DNA of 64,000 bases from Gemmatimonadaceae bacterium (GTDB lineage: Bacteria > Gemmatimonadota > Gemmatimonadetes > Gemmatimonadales > Gemmatimonadaceae), in NCBI GenBank assembly GCA_030835125.1, contig JAUQWM010000013.1, positions 1 to 64,000 of the forward strand, in the 5' to 3' direction. Positions 7,884 through 16,784 of the stretch are shown one piece after another. The translations under genes were made by a program, and so were the position numbers. The notes beneath the pieces were generated by a model that saw nothing but the letters and a program-made list of their open reading frames with translations, was not told where the DNA came from and ran no database searches. Each line of letters begins with the position of its first letter. Position 1 is the stretch's first letter.

Positions 7884-10364
7884 CTAAACAGCCCTCGCAA
7901 AGTGTCCGCGCGTGAACGCGCGTCCCACGAGTTCGCGGACCGGCGTCGCCGACGCCGACTCGCCGGCGTCGAGGCGTTCCAGCATGGCGCGGTACCCGGC
8001 CACCAGGCCGGCCACGTTCTCGTCAGGCACGTTGAACACCAGGCGGTACTGGCGGATCCCGCTCGCCCACAGCCGCGGCAGGTACTCCGAGCCCTCGATC
8101 GGCCGGCTGTGCAGCAGGCGGTTGCGGCAATCGGAGTCGGTCGCCAGCGGGAAGGTGTATCCCGTCGGGTCGGACAGCGACACGACCGGATGCTTCTTCA
8201 CGCACAGGTCGCGGCACGTCGTGGGTTCCCGGTCGAACGCCGCGGAGAGCACGCAGTGCTCGATCGTCATGCCTTCCGGGCGACCGTAGACGAGCACCTG
8301 GAAACCCGCGCCTGACCACGGCCGCACCAGCGCATCGAGTTCGTCGACCGTCAACTCGACCGATGCCGTGATTCCCCGCACGCCCCGCGCGAACAGCTCG
8401 GCCGCGGTGTGCCCGTTGAAGCAGTTGACCGCGTAGTCGGCGACGACGTCGCGCCCGCCGGCGGCCAGCTCGCACGCCAGTCCCACGTGGCCCGACAGGA
8501 GCGGGAGGTCGAGGGCCAGCCACTTGTCCAGCGACGGGCGGTCCTCGGGTCGGACGATCGTCGGGGTCCTGAGCCTGAGGCCGATGCCCTCCGCGGCCAG
8601 CGCATCGCGAAGCGCCATGACACGACTGACCGGCGGCACCGGATGGCGAAGGAAGGGGTCGAGCACCACCTCGGTCGCGCCATGCGCGGCCGCCTGACGA
8701 GCGTCCTCGACGCGGTACACCTCGGCGGCAAGGGTGAAGGCGGCCGCGGCCGGGGACGGGGACGGTGTGACCGCGACCGCGTCGACCCACGAGCGCACCA
8801 GCGACTCCCGGGCACGGATACGCTCGGCCTCCACCCAGTCGCGCCGCGTCATCAACTCGTCCACCGCCTGCTGCCGAAGGCGGTTCAGCTCACTCACCGG
8901 CGCGAACAGGCTCGACGCGAGGCCGGCGCGATCCACGGTGCCCAGGACGAACGGCGTGTTGCCGAGGCGACCGAGCTGGTCGCGCAGGCGGGAGTCGTCG
9001 AGTCCGTGCGCCAGCGCAGGCGTCAGCGGCGTGCGACCCTCGACCTCGACGTCCTGTCCCTCGGCCGAGAAGGTCGCCTGCACGGGCTGGCCCGGGGATC
9101 CTCGCAACCGGACGTCGAGCCGGACCCGGCGCCCCTCGGGCACCGTGACGCGCCCGAACGTGGCACGGGCCCGGTCGAGCAGCGCCGCCTGGGAGCTGCG
9201 CACCACGCGCCAGCCGACCGGCACCCGTGTGCGAGCCCGGACTGCCTGACGAGTCATCCCCATGCGCGTCCCTAGGGTGCGGACGCTCTCGACCGCGAAG
9301 CCGATGGTTGCCGCGTTCGAGCCCGGGGGCGGCTCGAAGCCGAGGCCATCGCCGGGCTGCACGGCCTCCCGGACCTCGACCAGCACCTCGCCCTTCTCCC
9401 AGCCCGTCACCACGCCGAGTTCCGTGCCGCCGTTATCGGGCTGGAGCCGGGTCACGTACTCCCGCCCGCTGCGCCCGGTGTACATGCCGGTCGTGAAGCC
9501 GCGGCTGTAGATCTGCACGAGCGGCTGGACGTCCGCGCTCGCGGGACGGTCACGGTCACCGTGCTCCACCTTGTCGAGGAACCCGCGATAGGCGTCGACG
9601 GCGATCGCCACGTATTCCGGCTTCTTCTTCCGTCCCTCGATCTTGACGCAGCCGATCCCGATGTCGGCGAGGTCCGGGAGCACGTCGTGGGCGGCCAGGT
9701 CCTTCGCCGAGATGAGGAAGCCGCGATCCAGCGTGTCGCCTGACGAGTCGTCGGTCAGCAGGTAGTCCTTGCGGCAGGCCTGGGCGCACGATCCGCGGTT
9801 GGCGGACCGCTCGGAGATCATGCCGGACATGAGGCACTGGCCGGAATAGGAGATGCACAGGGCCCCGTGGACGAACGTCTCGAGCCCGACGTCCGGGACG
9901 GCGGCGCGCACGGCGCGCAGGTCGTCGAGCGTGTTCTCCCGGGCCATCACGACCCGCTCGACCCCCATCTCACGGGCGAGGCGCGCACCGGAGGCATCGT
10001 GCACCGTCATCTGCGTCGAGCCGTGGACCTCGAAGCCGGGGTACACGCGCTGGACGAGCCGGATGAAGCCGAGGTCCTGGGCGATCACCGCGCTCACGCC
10101 GCGGTCGATGGCCTCGCCCAGGTGGCTCAGGGCATCGGCGAGCTCGGACGGCTTGAGGAGCACGTTGAGGGTGAGGTAGACGCGCACGCCCCGCGCCCGT
10201 GCCATCGCGCAGGCCTGGTCCAGCTCGTCGAACGTGAGTTGCGCCCCCTCGTCGCGGGCATTGAAGCGCTCCACCCCCATGTAGACGGCGTTCGCGCCAT
10301 TGGCGATGGCGGCGCGAACGGCATCGAGGGATCCGGCGGGGGCAAGAAGCTCTGGTATCTTCAC
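7884..10364 (-). CDS. U32 peptidase family protein, RlhA-like (23S rRNA hydroxycytidine synthase)
   Basis: About 826 residues. The N-terminal half has the U32 core: PELLAPAGSLDAVRAAIANG at the start, and the family signature around HGALCISYSGQCLMSGMISERSANRGSCAQACR. A DUF3656-like middle domain and a further C-terminal domain follow. E. coli RlhA (YdcP), which hydroxylates C2501 of 23S rRNA, has the U32 plus DUF3656 layout, so an RNA-modifying role is likely. The paralogue families YegQ/TrhP and YhbU are alternatives. I chose the GTG at 10364 because homologues begin at this point. The frame stays open to a GTG at 10475, but that extension is encoded by a 7-bp repeat array. It is the last gene of the aspS-to-U32 run. 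Confidence 0.85.
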   Translation of the reverse strand: MKIPELLAPAGSLDAVRAAIANGANAVYMGVERFNARDEGAQLTFDELDQACAMARARGVRVYLTLNVLLKPSELADALSHLGEAIDRGVSAVIAQDLGFIRLVQRVYPGFEVHGSTQMTVHDASGARLAREMGVERVVMARENTLDDLRAVRAAVPDVGLETFVHGALCISYSGQCLMSGMISERSANRGSCAQACRKDYLLTDDSSGDTLDRGFLISAKDLAAHDVLPDLADIGIGCVKIEGRKKKPEYVAIAVDAYRGFLDKVEHGDRDRPASADVQPLVQIYSRGFTTGMYTGRSGREYVTRLQPDNGGTELGVVTGWEKGEVLVEVREAVQPGDGLGFEPPPGSNAATIGFAVESVRTLGTRMGMTRQAVRARTRVPVGWRVVRSSQAALLDRARATFGRVTVPEGRRVRLDVRLRGSPGQPVQATFSAEGQDVEVEGRTPLTPALAHGLDDSRLRDQLGRLGNTPFVLGTVDRAGLASSLFAPVSELNRLRQQAVDELMTRRDWVEAERIRARESLVRSWVDAVAVTPSPSPAAAAFTLAAEVYRVEDARQAAAHGATEVVLDPFLRHPVPPVSRVMALRDALAAEGIGLRLRTPTIVRPEDRPSLDKWLALDLPLLSGHVGLACELAAGGRDVVADYAVNCFNGHTAAELFARGVRGITASVELTVDELDALVRPWSGAGFQVLVYGRPEGMTIEHCVLSAAFDREPTTCRDLCVKKHPVVSLSDPTGYTFPLATDSDCRNRLLHSRPIEGSEYLPRLWASGIRQYRLVFNVPDENVAGLVAGYRAMLERLDAGESASATPVRELVGRAFTRGHFARAV

Positions 10365-10373
10365 GGCGGCGGG

Positions 10374-10422
10374 CTGGTTGCTGAATGCTGGTTGCTGAAT
10401 GCTGATTGCTGCGTGCTGCTGC
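10374..10422. repeat. Heptad tandem array, seven units of CTGnnTG
   Basis: Units of exactly 7 bp in order: CTGGTTG, CTGAATG, CTGGTTG, CTGAATG, CTGATTG, CTGCGTG, CTGCTGC. The array begins 9 bp upstream of the GTG at 10364 (minus strand), where a ribosome-binding site would be expected. It is open in the U32 frame, giving the odd Gln/Ala/Ser-rich peptide if the upstream GTG is used. A looser 6/7-bp CTGG-rich repeat continues to about 10463. Confidence 0.8.
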
Positions 10423-10467
10423 ACTTGCAGCGAGCTGGCGCTGGATGCTGGGGCTGGGGCTGGAAAC

Positions 10468-10650
10468 CTACTCACTTCCCCGCGTTGCCTCGCCAGCGCC
10501 GCCCGCCTTCGCGAATCGCGTCAGCCAGGCCGCCGCCACGAGACCAATCCCCGCGTACCGGAGGCTGGCATGCTCCAGCCGGACCCCGGCGCCGAACAGC
10601 CCCAGTCCCAGGAGCGCGAGCACGATCTTGACCCGCGTCAGCACGCTCAT
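10468..10650 (-). CDS. Small two-helix membrane protein
   Basis: Sixty residues: [20 protein letters not shown]... gives one membrane segment (about 8-23) and YAGIGLVAAAWLTRF a second (about 32-46), with a short charged tail. The ATG overlaps the stop of the upstream carboxylase gene by 4 bp (ATGA), which supports translation. The end lies a few bases from the alternative GTG of the U32 gene. I do not recognise the family. The position suggests only that it belongs to the same transcript. Confidence 0.6.
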   Translation of the reverse strand: MSVLTRVKIVLALLGLGLFGAGVRLEHASLRYAGIGLVAAAWLTRFAKAGGAGEATRGSE

Positions 10651-12269
10651 CGGGCCGGCGGGGGCTGCGGGGGGAGCACGAATGGCCCCAGGTGCGGTCC
10701 GTCGTTATGCAGGGCTGTCCGGAGCGCCATCGCCAGCACCTCAGCCGTTTCCTCAGGGTACACGATGGCGTCCACGAATCCCCGGGCCGCCGCGTACCGC
10801 GCGTCGAGCTGGTGCTCGTAGTCCTCGCGCATGGCGTCCACCGCCCCCTGCACCTCCGCCGACGGCGCCTTCCCCTCCCGGGTCGCCCGGTCCAGCACCG
10901 GACCGTGCACCGCCTGCACGGCGGACTCACCCTCCATCACGCCCATGCGGCCCGTCGGCCAGCTGAAGATGAAATCCGGGTCGAAGCCCTGCCCCGCCAT
11001 GGCGTAGTAACCCGCGCCTGATGCGTGGTTCACCGTCAGCACGATCTTCGGCACGCGGGCGCAGGCCATCGCTTCCACCCACCGTGCGCCGGACCGGATG
11101 ATTCCTTCCTGTTCGGCCTCGGGGCCGACCATGAACCCGGACACATCCTGCACGAACAGCAGCGGGATTCCCTCGCGGTCGCATCGGTCGATGAAGAACG
11201 CCACCTTCTCGGCGCTCTCGGCATAGACGATCCCGCCGAATCGCGGCTTTTCCCCCGGGCGCCCCTTCACCAGCCCTCGCTGGTTGGCGATCACGCCCAC
11301 GGGGATGCCGCCAATGCGTGCATCCCCGCAGATCATCTCGCGCGCCAGGTTGCCCTGGAACTCATCGAGCTGGCCGTCGTCCACGATCGCCCGGAGGACG
11401 ACATGCATGTCGTACGACATGCGGTGATCGCCGGGGAGCAGGTCGTACAGGTCGGGAATCGGGAACCGGGAAGCGGGAAGCGGCGATCCCCCGCGTGACG
11501 GCCGGGCCGTTGCCGGCGGCAGGCGCTCCACCAGTTCCCGCAGCTTTGCCAGGCAGGCCGGATCGTCGTCGACGGCGTAGTGCGCCACGGCGCTCACCTC
11601 GGTGTGCATGGTGGCGCCACCTAACGACTCGCTGTCCACCGCCTGGCCGGTGGCACCCTTCACCAGGTTCGGGCCCCCCAGTCCCATGAACGACGTGCCC
11701 TTCACCATCACGATCACGTCCGAGAGCGCCGGCAGGTACGCCCCGCCGGCCACGCACTGCCCCATCACCGCCGCGAGCTGCGGGACGCGCAGGTACCGGC
11801 GCATGATCGAGTTGTAGTAGAAGATCCGCGCGGCGCCATACTGTCCTGGAAAGACGCCCTCCTGGTAGGGCAGGTTCACCCCCGCCGAGTCGACGAGGTA
11901 GACGATCGGCACGCGGCACCGCATGGCGATCTCCTGGGCCCGCAGGATCTTCGCGATCGTCTCGGGCCACCACGACCCCGCCTTCACCGTGGCATCGTTG
12001 GCGACGATCACGACCTCGCGTCCCTGCACCATCCCGACGCCGGTCACCACGCCGGCCGAGGGGGCGTCGCCCTCATAGCGGTCGTGGGCGACGAGCAGGC
12101 CCACCTCGAGGAACCGGCTGCCGGCGTCGCATAACGCGGCGACGCGTTCCCGCGCCGTCAGCTTCCCCTGCTTGTGCTGTTTCGCCGTGCGCTCCGGACC
12201 GCCACCGGCCTTGACGCGAGCCTCCAGCGCCCGGACCTGGTCGCTGGACTCCCTGAGCCGGGACGTCAC
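10647..12269 (-). CDS. Acyl-CoA carboxylase beta subunit (carboxyltransferase)
   Basis: About 540 residues with both crotonase-fold carboxyltransferase halves. The N-half has the biotin/CoA site around [20 protein letters not shown], and the C-half has [20 protein letters not shown] and the [10 protein letters not shown] oxyanion region. The enzyme moves CO2 from carboxybiotin to an acyl-CoA. Similarity in these motifs is closest to 3-methylcrotonyl-CoA carboxylase beta; propionyl- or geranyl-CoA are other options. No biotin carboxylase/BCCP gene is in the window. The GTG at 12269 overlaps the upstream stop as GTGA; the alternative GTG at 12299 would add 10 residues. A 7-bp repeat array is embedded in the linker at 11454-11481. 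Confidence 0.88.
   Translation of the reverse strand: MTSRLRESSDQVRALEARVKAGGGPERTAKQHKQGKLTARERVAALCDAGSRFLEVGLLVAHDRYEGDAPSAGVVTGVGMVQGREVVIVANDATVKAGSWWPETIAKILRAQEIAMRCRVPIVYLVDSAGVNLPYQEGVFPGQYGAARIFYYNSIMRRYLRVPQLAAVMGQCVAGGAYLPALSDVIVMVKGTSFMGLGGPNLVKGATGQAVDSESLGGATMHTEVSAVAHYAVDDDPACLAKLRELVERLPPATARPSRGGSPLPASRFPIPDLYDLLPGDHRMSYDMHVVLRAIVDDGQLDEFQGNLAREMICGDARIGGIPVGVIANQRGLVKGRPGEKPRFGGIVYAESAEKVAFFIDRCDREGIPLLFVQDVSGFMVGPEAEQEGIIRSGARWVEAMACARVPKIVLTVNHASGAGYYAMAGQGFDPDFIFSWPTGRMGVMEGESAVQAVHGPVLDRATREGKAPSAEVQGAVDAMREDYEHQLDARYAAARGFVDAIVYPEETAEVLAMALRTALHNDGPHLGPFVLPPQPPPAR
11454..11481. repeat. Heptad tandem array GGGAAnC inside a carboxylase gene
   Basis: Four 7-bp units: GGGAATC, GGGAACC, GGGAAGC, GGGAAGC. 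It lies in frame in the carboxyltransferase gene and encodes the peptide LPASRFPIP on the minus strand. The site is the linker between the two carboxyltransferase halves, just before YDLLPGDHR, a place where an insertion is tolerable. Related proteins usually have a short linker here. Confidence 0.75.
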
Positions 12270-12679
12270 GCCCGCTGCTGCTGCCGGCTTTCGAACCACT
12301 GGCGGATGTAGTCGATCAACGCCGAGGTGGAGGTGCCGGGTCCGAAGAGTTCGCCGATGCCCAGTTGGCGAAGGGCGTCCATGTCTTCCTTCGGGATGAT
12401 CCCGCCGCCCGTAATCAGGACGTCGTCGCGTCCGGCCTCCAGCAGCAGCGTCCGGACCCGCGGGAACAGGGTCATGTGGGCCCCGCTCAGGATCGACAGC
12501 CCGATGACATCGACGTCTTCCTGCACCGCCGCGGTCGCGATCATCTCCGGCGTCTGGTGCAGGCCCGTGTAGATCACTTCCATGCCGGCATCCCGGAGGG
12601 CGGCAGCGACGACCTTGGCGCCGCGGTCATGGCCGTCGAGGCCAGGCTTGGCGATGAGGACGCGGATTGGTCGGGACAT
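12266..12679 (-). CDS. Cobalamin-binding small subunit of acyl-CoA mutase
   Basis: A 137-residue stand-alone B12-binding domain. It has the base-off/His-on motif [12 protein letters not shown] (DxHxxG), then [12 protein letters not shown] (SxL) and [12 protein letters not shown] (GG), in the usual order. This is the separate small subunit found with two-gene mutases such as IcmA/IcmB and archaeal-type methylmalonyl-CoA mutases; it holds adenosylcobalamin against the large subunit. The large subunit lies upstream at 14005-15699, separated by one membrane-protein gene. The stop overlaps the carboxylase start. Assignment to isobutyryl- rather than methylmalonyl-CoA mutase rests on residues in the large subunit. 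Confidence 0.9.
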   Translation of the reverse strand: MSRPIRVLIAKPGLDGHDRGAKVVAAALRDAGMEVIYTGLHQTPEMIATAAVQEDVDVIGLSILSGAHMTLFPRVRTLLLEAGRDDVLITGGGIIPKEDMDALRQLGIGELFGPGTSTSALIDYIRQWFESRQQQRA

Positions 12680-12757
12680 GGTCTGGATGCGGGTGACGTT
12701 TTGCCCTCGGGAAGTCTATGCGGACTGCAGAAGTCGGGGCAACGCCAGTGTTCCTCG

Positions 12758-12774
12758 CGGGCCTCCTAGGCCCG
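12758..12774. terminator. Short GC hairpin after the acyltransferase gene
   Basis: CGGGCCT and AGGCCCG arms (7 bp) flank a CCT loop. It lies immediately after the stop codon of the membrane protein gene (minus strand), in the 97-bp gap before the B12-binding subunit. No T-run follows, so it is at best a weak terminator or RNA-processing structure. Confidence 0.25.
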
Positions 12775-12776
12775 GC

Positions 12777-13907
12777 CTACAGGTATCGCATCCAGCGGCT
12801 CGGGTTCGATGCCTTGCGCGCCTCATACCAGCGGCAGACCGGATAGAGCGCCAGGAGACACGCCGCCCACACCACGTACAGCAGCCACAACGGCCACCGG
12901 GCGTCACCCGGGACCTGTGCATATGGCGCCGTCAGGTACCAGCCGTTCCGGTACCCTCCCGTGCGGACACCCATCGTGACGAGCGCCGCGACGTGGATGA
13001 CGAGCAGGTGCATGAGGTAGTACCACATGGGCACGCGACCGAACATCTCGAGCGCGCGTCCCGACCAGCCGCGCCACCGCTCCGCGTAAGGCAGGAGGGC
13101 GATGGCGGGGCCGAGGGTCATGAGCAGGAAGAGCTGCGACGCCGGGTATTTCTGCTGGTTCAGGATCCGCATCCAGGCCGGTCCGTCGCCATCGCCGCCC
13201 GCCACCAGGGCGGTCACCGTGGCGGCGACCACGAACGCCGCCGTCATGCCCAATCCAAGCCTGACGAACACACGATCGCGGGACGTCGCGTCGCGTTCCC
13301 ACAGGAGTCCGAAACCGAAGCCCGCCATCATCACGCCCACCCAGGGCACGATCACGTACAGCACGTTGATGCCCAGGGGCGCCTCGGCGCCCGAGGGATA
13401 CAGGAACGACCAGGTTGGCGCGATCGCGCCCAGTGCCCTGGGCGGCAACGCGAAGAGCTGCTGGAACCCGACGATCGCGAGGCCCATCCAGCCGATCGCC
13501 CTCGCCGACAGGCGCGTGAACAGGCCGAGCAGCACCATGCACCAGCCCAGCATCCAGATCACCCCGGCGAGCGAGAACCCCGTCAGGTCGGGATTGAAGG
13601 ACCAGAGGAACCGGATCAGCGTCAGTTCGAGGAGGACGAGCAGCAAGCCGCGGGTGACGAGGAACGTGCGCAGGGCCGCAGGGTCATTGAGCCGCTTGCC
13701 GAGGAAGTAGGCCGCGGTGCCGGCGAAGAAGCAGAAGGCCGGCGCGACGAAATGCGTCACCCAGCGGGTGAGGAAGATGCCCACGGTCGGTCCACCGGCG
13801 GGGATTCCCGAATAGACCCGCACATGGTCGATCGCCATCAGGACACAGACCAGGCCACGCACCACATCCACCGACCGGACGCGATTCAACAGGGCTGTCT
13901 CCGCCAT
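12777..13907 (-). CDS. Polytopic membrane protein, DUF1624/heparan-acetyltransferase-like
   Basis: A 376-residue protein with about ten membrane segments. It opens RVRSVDVVRGLVCVLMAIDHVRVY, which matches the DUF1624 / HGSNAT-like signature (R.xSLDxxRGxxxxxMxxxH) of membrane acyltransferase-related proteins. The conserved Asp in the first helix and the following DHVR are present. These proteins are believed to transfer acetyl groups across the membrane to surface or wall sugars, but bacterial substrates are mostly unknown. The ATG at 13907 was chosen because the motif starts just after it; the frame is open upstream into the mutase gene. It sits between the two mutase subunit genes, with 97-bp gaps on both sides, so it may be an insertion into that operon. 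Confidence 0.75.
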   Translation of the reverse strand: MAETALLNRVRSVDVVRGLVCVLMAIDHVRVYSGIPAGGPTVGIFLTRWVTHFVAPAFCFFAGTAAYFLGKRLNDPAALRTFLVTRGLLLVLLELTLIRFLWSFNPDLTGFSLAGVIWMLGWCMVLLGLFTRLSARAIGWMGLAIVGFQQLFALPPRALGAIAPTWSFLYPSGAEAPLGINVLYVIVPWVGVMMAGFGFGLLWERDATSRDRVFVRLGLGMTAAFVVAATVTALVAGGDGDGPAWMRILNQQKYPASQLFLLMTLGPAIALLPYAERWRGWSGRALEMFGRVPMWYYLMHLLVIHVAALVTMGVRTGGYRNGWYLTAPYAQVPGDARWPLWLLYVVWAACLLALYPVCRWYEARKASNPSRWMRYL

Positions 13908-14004
13908 CGGCACGCCACCCGTCGTCAAGGGACCAGATAGCATACGCGCCCGGATCGGCACCGCAATCCCCGCCAGCGCCTGGTGTCCCGGGGACCTTGA
14001 CGGC

Positions 14005-15699
14005 CTAGAAGAACACCGGTTCCCGGTAGGCGCCGAACACGTGCTCCATCGCGTGCCGGATCTCGTACAGCGTGGCGCGGGCCCGCGCACAGTCGAGGAT
14101 ATACGGGATCAGGTTGGCGTCCGTCGCCGCCGCGGAGCGCAGGGCGTCGATCCGCTGCCTGACGAGTTGCTGGTCCCGTGACGTCCTGAGCGCGGCCAGC
14201 CGCTCCCGCTGCGCGTGGTCCACCTCCGCGCCCACCCGCAGGACGGGAATGGTCAGCTCCGGTTCGTCGGTCACGAACTCGTTCACGCCGACGACCAGCC
14301 GCCGCCGCTGCTCGATCTCCCACTGCTGGCGCGCGGCCGACTGCGCGATCCGGCGCTGGAACCACCCCTGCTCGATCCCGCGGACCACCCCGCCCTGCGC
14401 CTCGATCTCGCCGAACATCGCCTCGGCCTCGCGCTCGAGCTTCGCGGTGAGGGCCTCGACGTAGTACGACCCCCCCAGGGGATCCATGACGTTCGGCACG
14501 CCGGTCTCGTAGGCCAGCACCTGCTGCGTGCGCAGGGCCACCTGCACCGCCTCCTCGGTCGGCAGCGCGAGCGTCTCGTCCATGGAGTTCGTGTGCAGCG
14601 ACTGCGTCCCGCCGAGCACCGCCGCCAGCGCCTGGTACGCGACGCGGACCACGTTGTTCATGGGCTGCTGCGCGGTCAGCGTCACCCCGGCCGTCTGCGA
14701 ATGGAACCGGAGCATCCACGATCGCGGATCCTTCGCCCCGTACCGCTCCTTCATGTGTCGCGCCCAGATCCGGCGCGCCGCACGCAGCTTGGCGACTTCC
14801 TCGAAGAAGTCGTTGTGGATGTCGAAGAAGAACGACAGGCGCGGCGCAAACCGGTCGACGTCCAGGCCACGCGCCATGCCGCGTTCCACGTAGGTGAACC
14901 CGTTGGCGAGCGTGAAGGCGAGTTCCTGCGCCGCGGTCGCGCCGGCCTCGCGGATGTGGTAGCCCGAGATCGACACGGTATTCCACTGGGGCGCATGCTC
15001 GGCGCCCCACTCGAACAGGTCGATGATCAGGCGCAGCGCGGGCTCGATGGGATAGCACCACGCGTGCTGCGCCATGTACTCCTTGAGGATGTCGTTCTGA
15101 ACGGTCCCGCGCAGGGCCGTCGACGGAACGCCCTGCCGCTCGGCGGCGGCCACGTAGAAGCAGAACAGGATGACCGCCGGCCCGTTGATCGTCATCGACG
15201 TCGACACCCGGTCGAGCGGGATGCCGGCGAACAGGGTCTCCATGTCGTCGAGGCTGGAGATCGCGACCCCGGTCTTCCCCACTTCACCCTCGGATCGCGG
15301 GTGGTCCGAGTCATAGCCCATCAGCGTGGGGAAGTCGAACGCGGTCGACAGGCCCGTCTGGCCATGCTCGAGGAGGAACTTGAAGCGGCGGTTCGTGTCG
15401 GCGGCGCTGCCGAACCCGGCGAACTGCCGCATGGTCCAGAGACGCCCCCGGTACCCCGTGGGATGGATCCCGCGCGTGTACGGATACTCGCCAGGCATCG
15501 GCAGGGCCGACGTGTCCGGGGACTCGGCGTCGAGCGCCGAGTACACCGGCTCGACTTCCCCTTCCGAATTCACGAAGGCGAGGTCGCGCTTTTCGCCGGC
15601 GATGTACCGCGCGCGCCAGTGCGCCACCTCGGCGCGCAGCCGCTCGAGTTCATCCTCGCGGTCGCGCTGCTGGTCGTTGATCGTTCCCAATGTGGTCAT
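14005..15699 (-). CDS. icmA: B12-dependent acyl-CoA mutase large subunit, isobutyryl-CoA mutase type
   Basis: A 564-residue TIM-barrel mutase without a B12-binding domain. Conserved parts include [37 protein letters not shown] and SLHTNSMDE. Relative to Propionibacterium methylmalonyl-CoA mutase (Tyr89, Arg207, His244), the same positions here, all offset by four, are Phe93, Gln211 and His248. Phe and Gln are the residues of isobutyryl-CoA mutase (Phe80/Gln198 in IcmA), because Arg207 is needed to hold the methylmalonyl carboxylate. I therefore infer isobutyryl-CoA/n-butyryl-CoA isomerisation, as in valine breakdown. Automated annotation would call it methylmalonyl-CoA mutase. The ATG overlaps the end of meaB by 4 bp; the small subunit is downstream. 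Confidence 0.85.
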   Translation of the reverse strand: MTTLGTINDQQRDREDELERLRAEVAHWRARYIAGEKRDLAFVNSEGEVEPVYSALDAESPDTSALPMPGEYPYTRGIHPTGYRGRLWTMRQFAGFGSAADTNRRFKFLLEHGQTGLSTAFDFPTLMGYDSDHPRSEGEVGKTGVAISSLDDMETLFAGIPLDRVSTSMTINGPAVILFCFYVAAAERQGVPSTALRGTVQNDILKEYMAQHAWCYPIEPALRLIIDLFEWGAEHAPQWNTVSISGYHIREAGATAAQELAFTLANGFTYVERGMARGLDVDRFAPRLSFFFDIHNDFFEEVAKLRAARRIWARHMKERYGAKDPRSWMLRFHSQTAGVTLTAQQPMNNVVRVAYQALAAVLGGTQSLHTNSMDETLALPTEEAVQVALRTQQVLAYETGVPNVMDPLGGSYYVEALTAKLEREAEAMFGEIEAQGGVVRGIEQGWFQRRIAQSAARQQWEIEQRRRLVVGVNEFVTDEPELTIPVLRVGAEVDHAQRERLAALRTSRDQQLVRQRIDALRSAAATDANLIPYILDCARARATLYEIRHAMEHVFGAYREPVFF

Positions 15700-16784
15700 G
15701 ACGATGTCCTGGCTATGGCCGGTGCTCCGGTCCTCAACAACTCGTCCGCGATGCCGTACGGTGACACCTCGCCGCGCTCGAGGCGCGGGAGCACCGCGTC
15801 CACGAAGGCGATGACCTGCGGGTCATTCCACAGGCGACGATGCAGCCTCGTCTCGGCCACGTCCATCACCTGTTCGCGGAGCCGGCGCCGACGGCGATCC
15901 TGGAGCGCGCCGCTGGCCTCAAGATACTGCCAATGGCGGTTGAGCGACGCCACCAGTTCCGGAAGGCCCTCGCCCTTGTGGGCCACGGTGAGCATCACCG
16001 GCGGCGTCCACCCGGTTGCGTCGTCGCGCCGGGCGGCCGCGCGTGCGGCCTTCCCCGGGTTGGCGAGGGCCTTGAGGTCCACGCCGTGGTGGGCCGGGGC
16101 TTCCAGGGCCATCCCCCCGCGCATCCCCAGCATCAACTCGATGTCGTTCCGCACCCGCTCCGCCCCGGGACGATCGGCCTTGTTCACCACGAACAGGTCC
16201 GCGATTTCCATCAGTCCCGCCTTGAGCGCCTGGATCGAATCACCGCTCTCGGGCACGAGCACCACGATCGTGGTGTCGGCGGCGCGGGCAATGTCGAGCT
16301 CACTCTGTCCCACGCCGACCGTCTCCATGATGATCCGGTCGAAGCCGAACGCATCGAGGACATCGGCGACGGCGCGTGTGGCGGAGGAAATGCCGCCTAG
16401 CGAGCCGCGCGTGGCGAGCGAGCGGATGAAGACGCCGGGATCGAGCGCGATCGCCTCCATGCGCACCCGGTCACCCAGCAATGCCCCGCCCGTGAACGGC
16501 GAGGTCGGATCCACGGCGATCACGCCGACCCGGAGCCCCGCCGCGCGGTAGTCGTTCACCAACCGGGTCGTGAGAGTGCTCTTCCCCGCACCCGGCGGTC
16601 CGGTGACGCCGATGCGGCGCGCGCGACCGACCCGAGGGTGGAGTGCGACCAGCAACTGCTCGAACCCGTCCCGCTGGTTCTCGACGATGGACACGGCACG
16701 GGCGAGCGCCGCGGGCTTCCCGGCGTCGAACGCGGACAGCAGCTGGACGACCGGGTCGTCGGCGCGCGCCGCGGTCGCCGTCAC
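15696..16784 (-). CDS. meaB: MeaB/ArgK-type GTPase chaperone of B12 mutase
   Basis: The 362-residue G3E-type P-loop GTPase has the Walker A motif [12 protein letters not shown], the switch region [19 protein letters not shown], Walker [13 protein letters not shown], and the base motif NKAD. MeaB proteins load adenosylcobalamin onto, and protect, methylmalonyl- or isobutyryl-CoA mutase. The C-terminal helical dimerisation arm is present ([19 protein letters not shown]). Its start overlaps the upstream CNNM gene by ATGA, and its end overlaps the mutase start the same way, so chaperone and client are translationally coupled. Confidence 0.95.
   Translation of the reverse strand: MTATAARADDPVVQLLSAFDAGKPAALARAVSIVENQRDGFEQLLVALHPRVGRARRIGVTGPPGAGKSTLTTRLVNDYRAAGLRVGVIAVDPTSPFTGGALLGDRVRMEAIALDPGVFIRSLATRGSLGGISSATRAVADVLDAFGFDRIIMETVGVGQSELDIARAADTTIVVLVPESGDSIQALKAGLMEIADLFVVNKADRPGAERVRNDIELMLGMRGGMALEAPAHHGVDLKALANPGKAARAAARRDDATGWTPPVMLTVAHKGEGLPELVASLNRHWQYLEASGALQDRRRRRLREQVMDVAETRLHRRLWNDPQVIAFVDAVLPRLERGEVSPYGIADELLRTGAPAIARTSS

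Noticed and set aside
10374-10422. Tandem array considered as CRISPR
   Set aside because: Units are 7 bp without spacers and there are no cas genes.
11405-11422. Perfect 18-bp palindrome GCATGTCGTACGACATGC in the carboxylase gene
   Set aside because: It encodes conserved-type residues (MSYDMH) and lies in a coding region without other regulatory context; probably chance.
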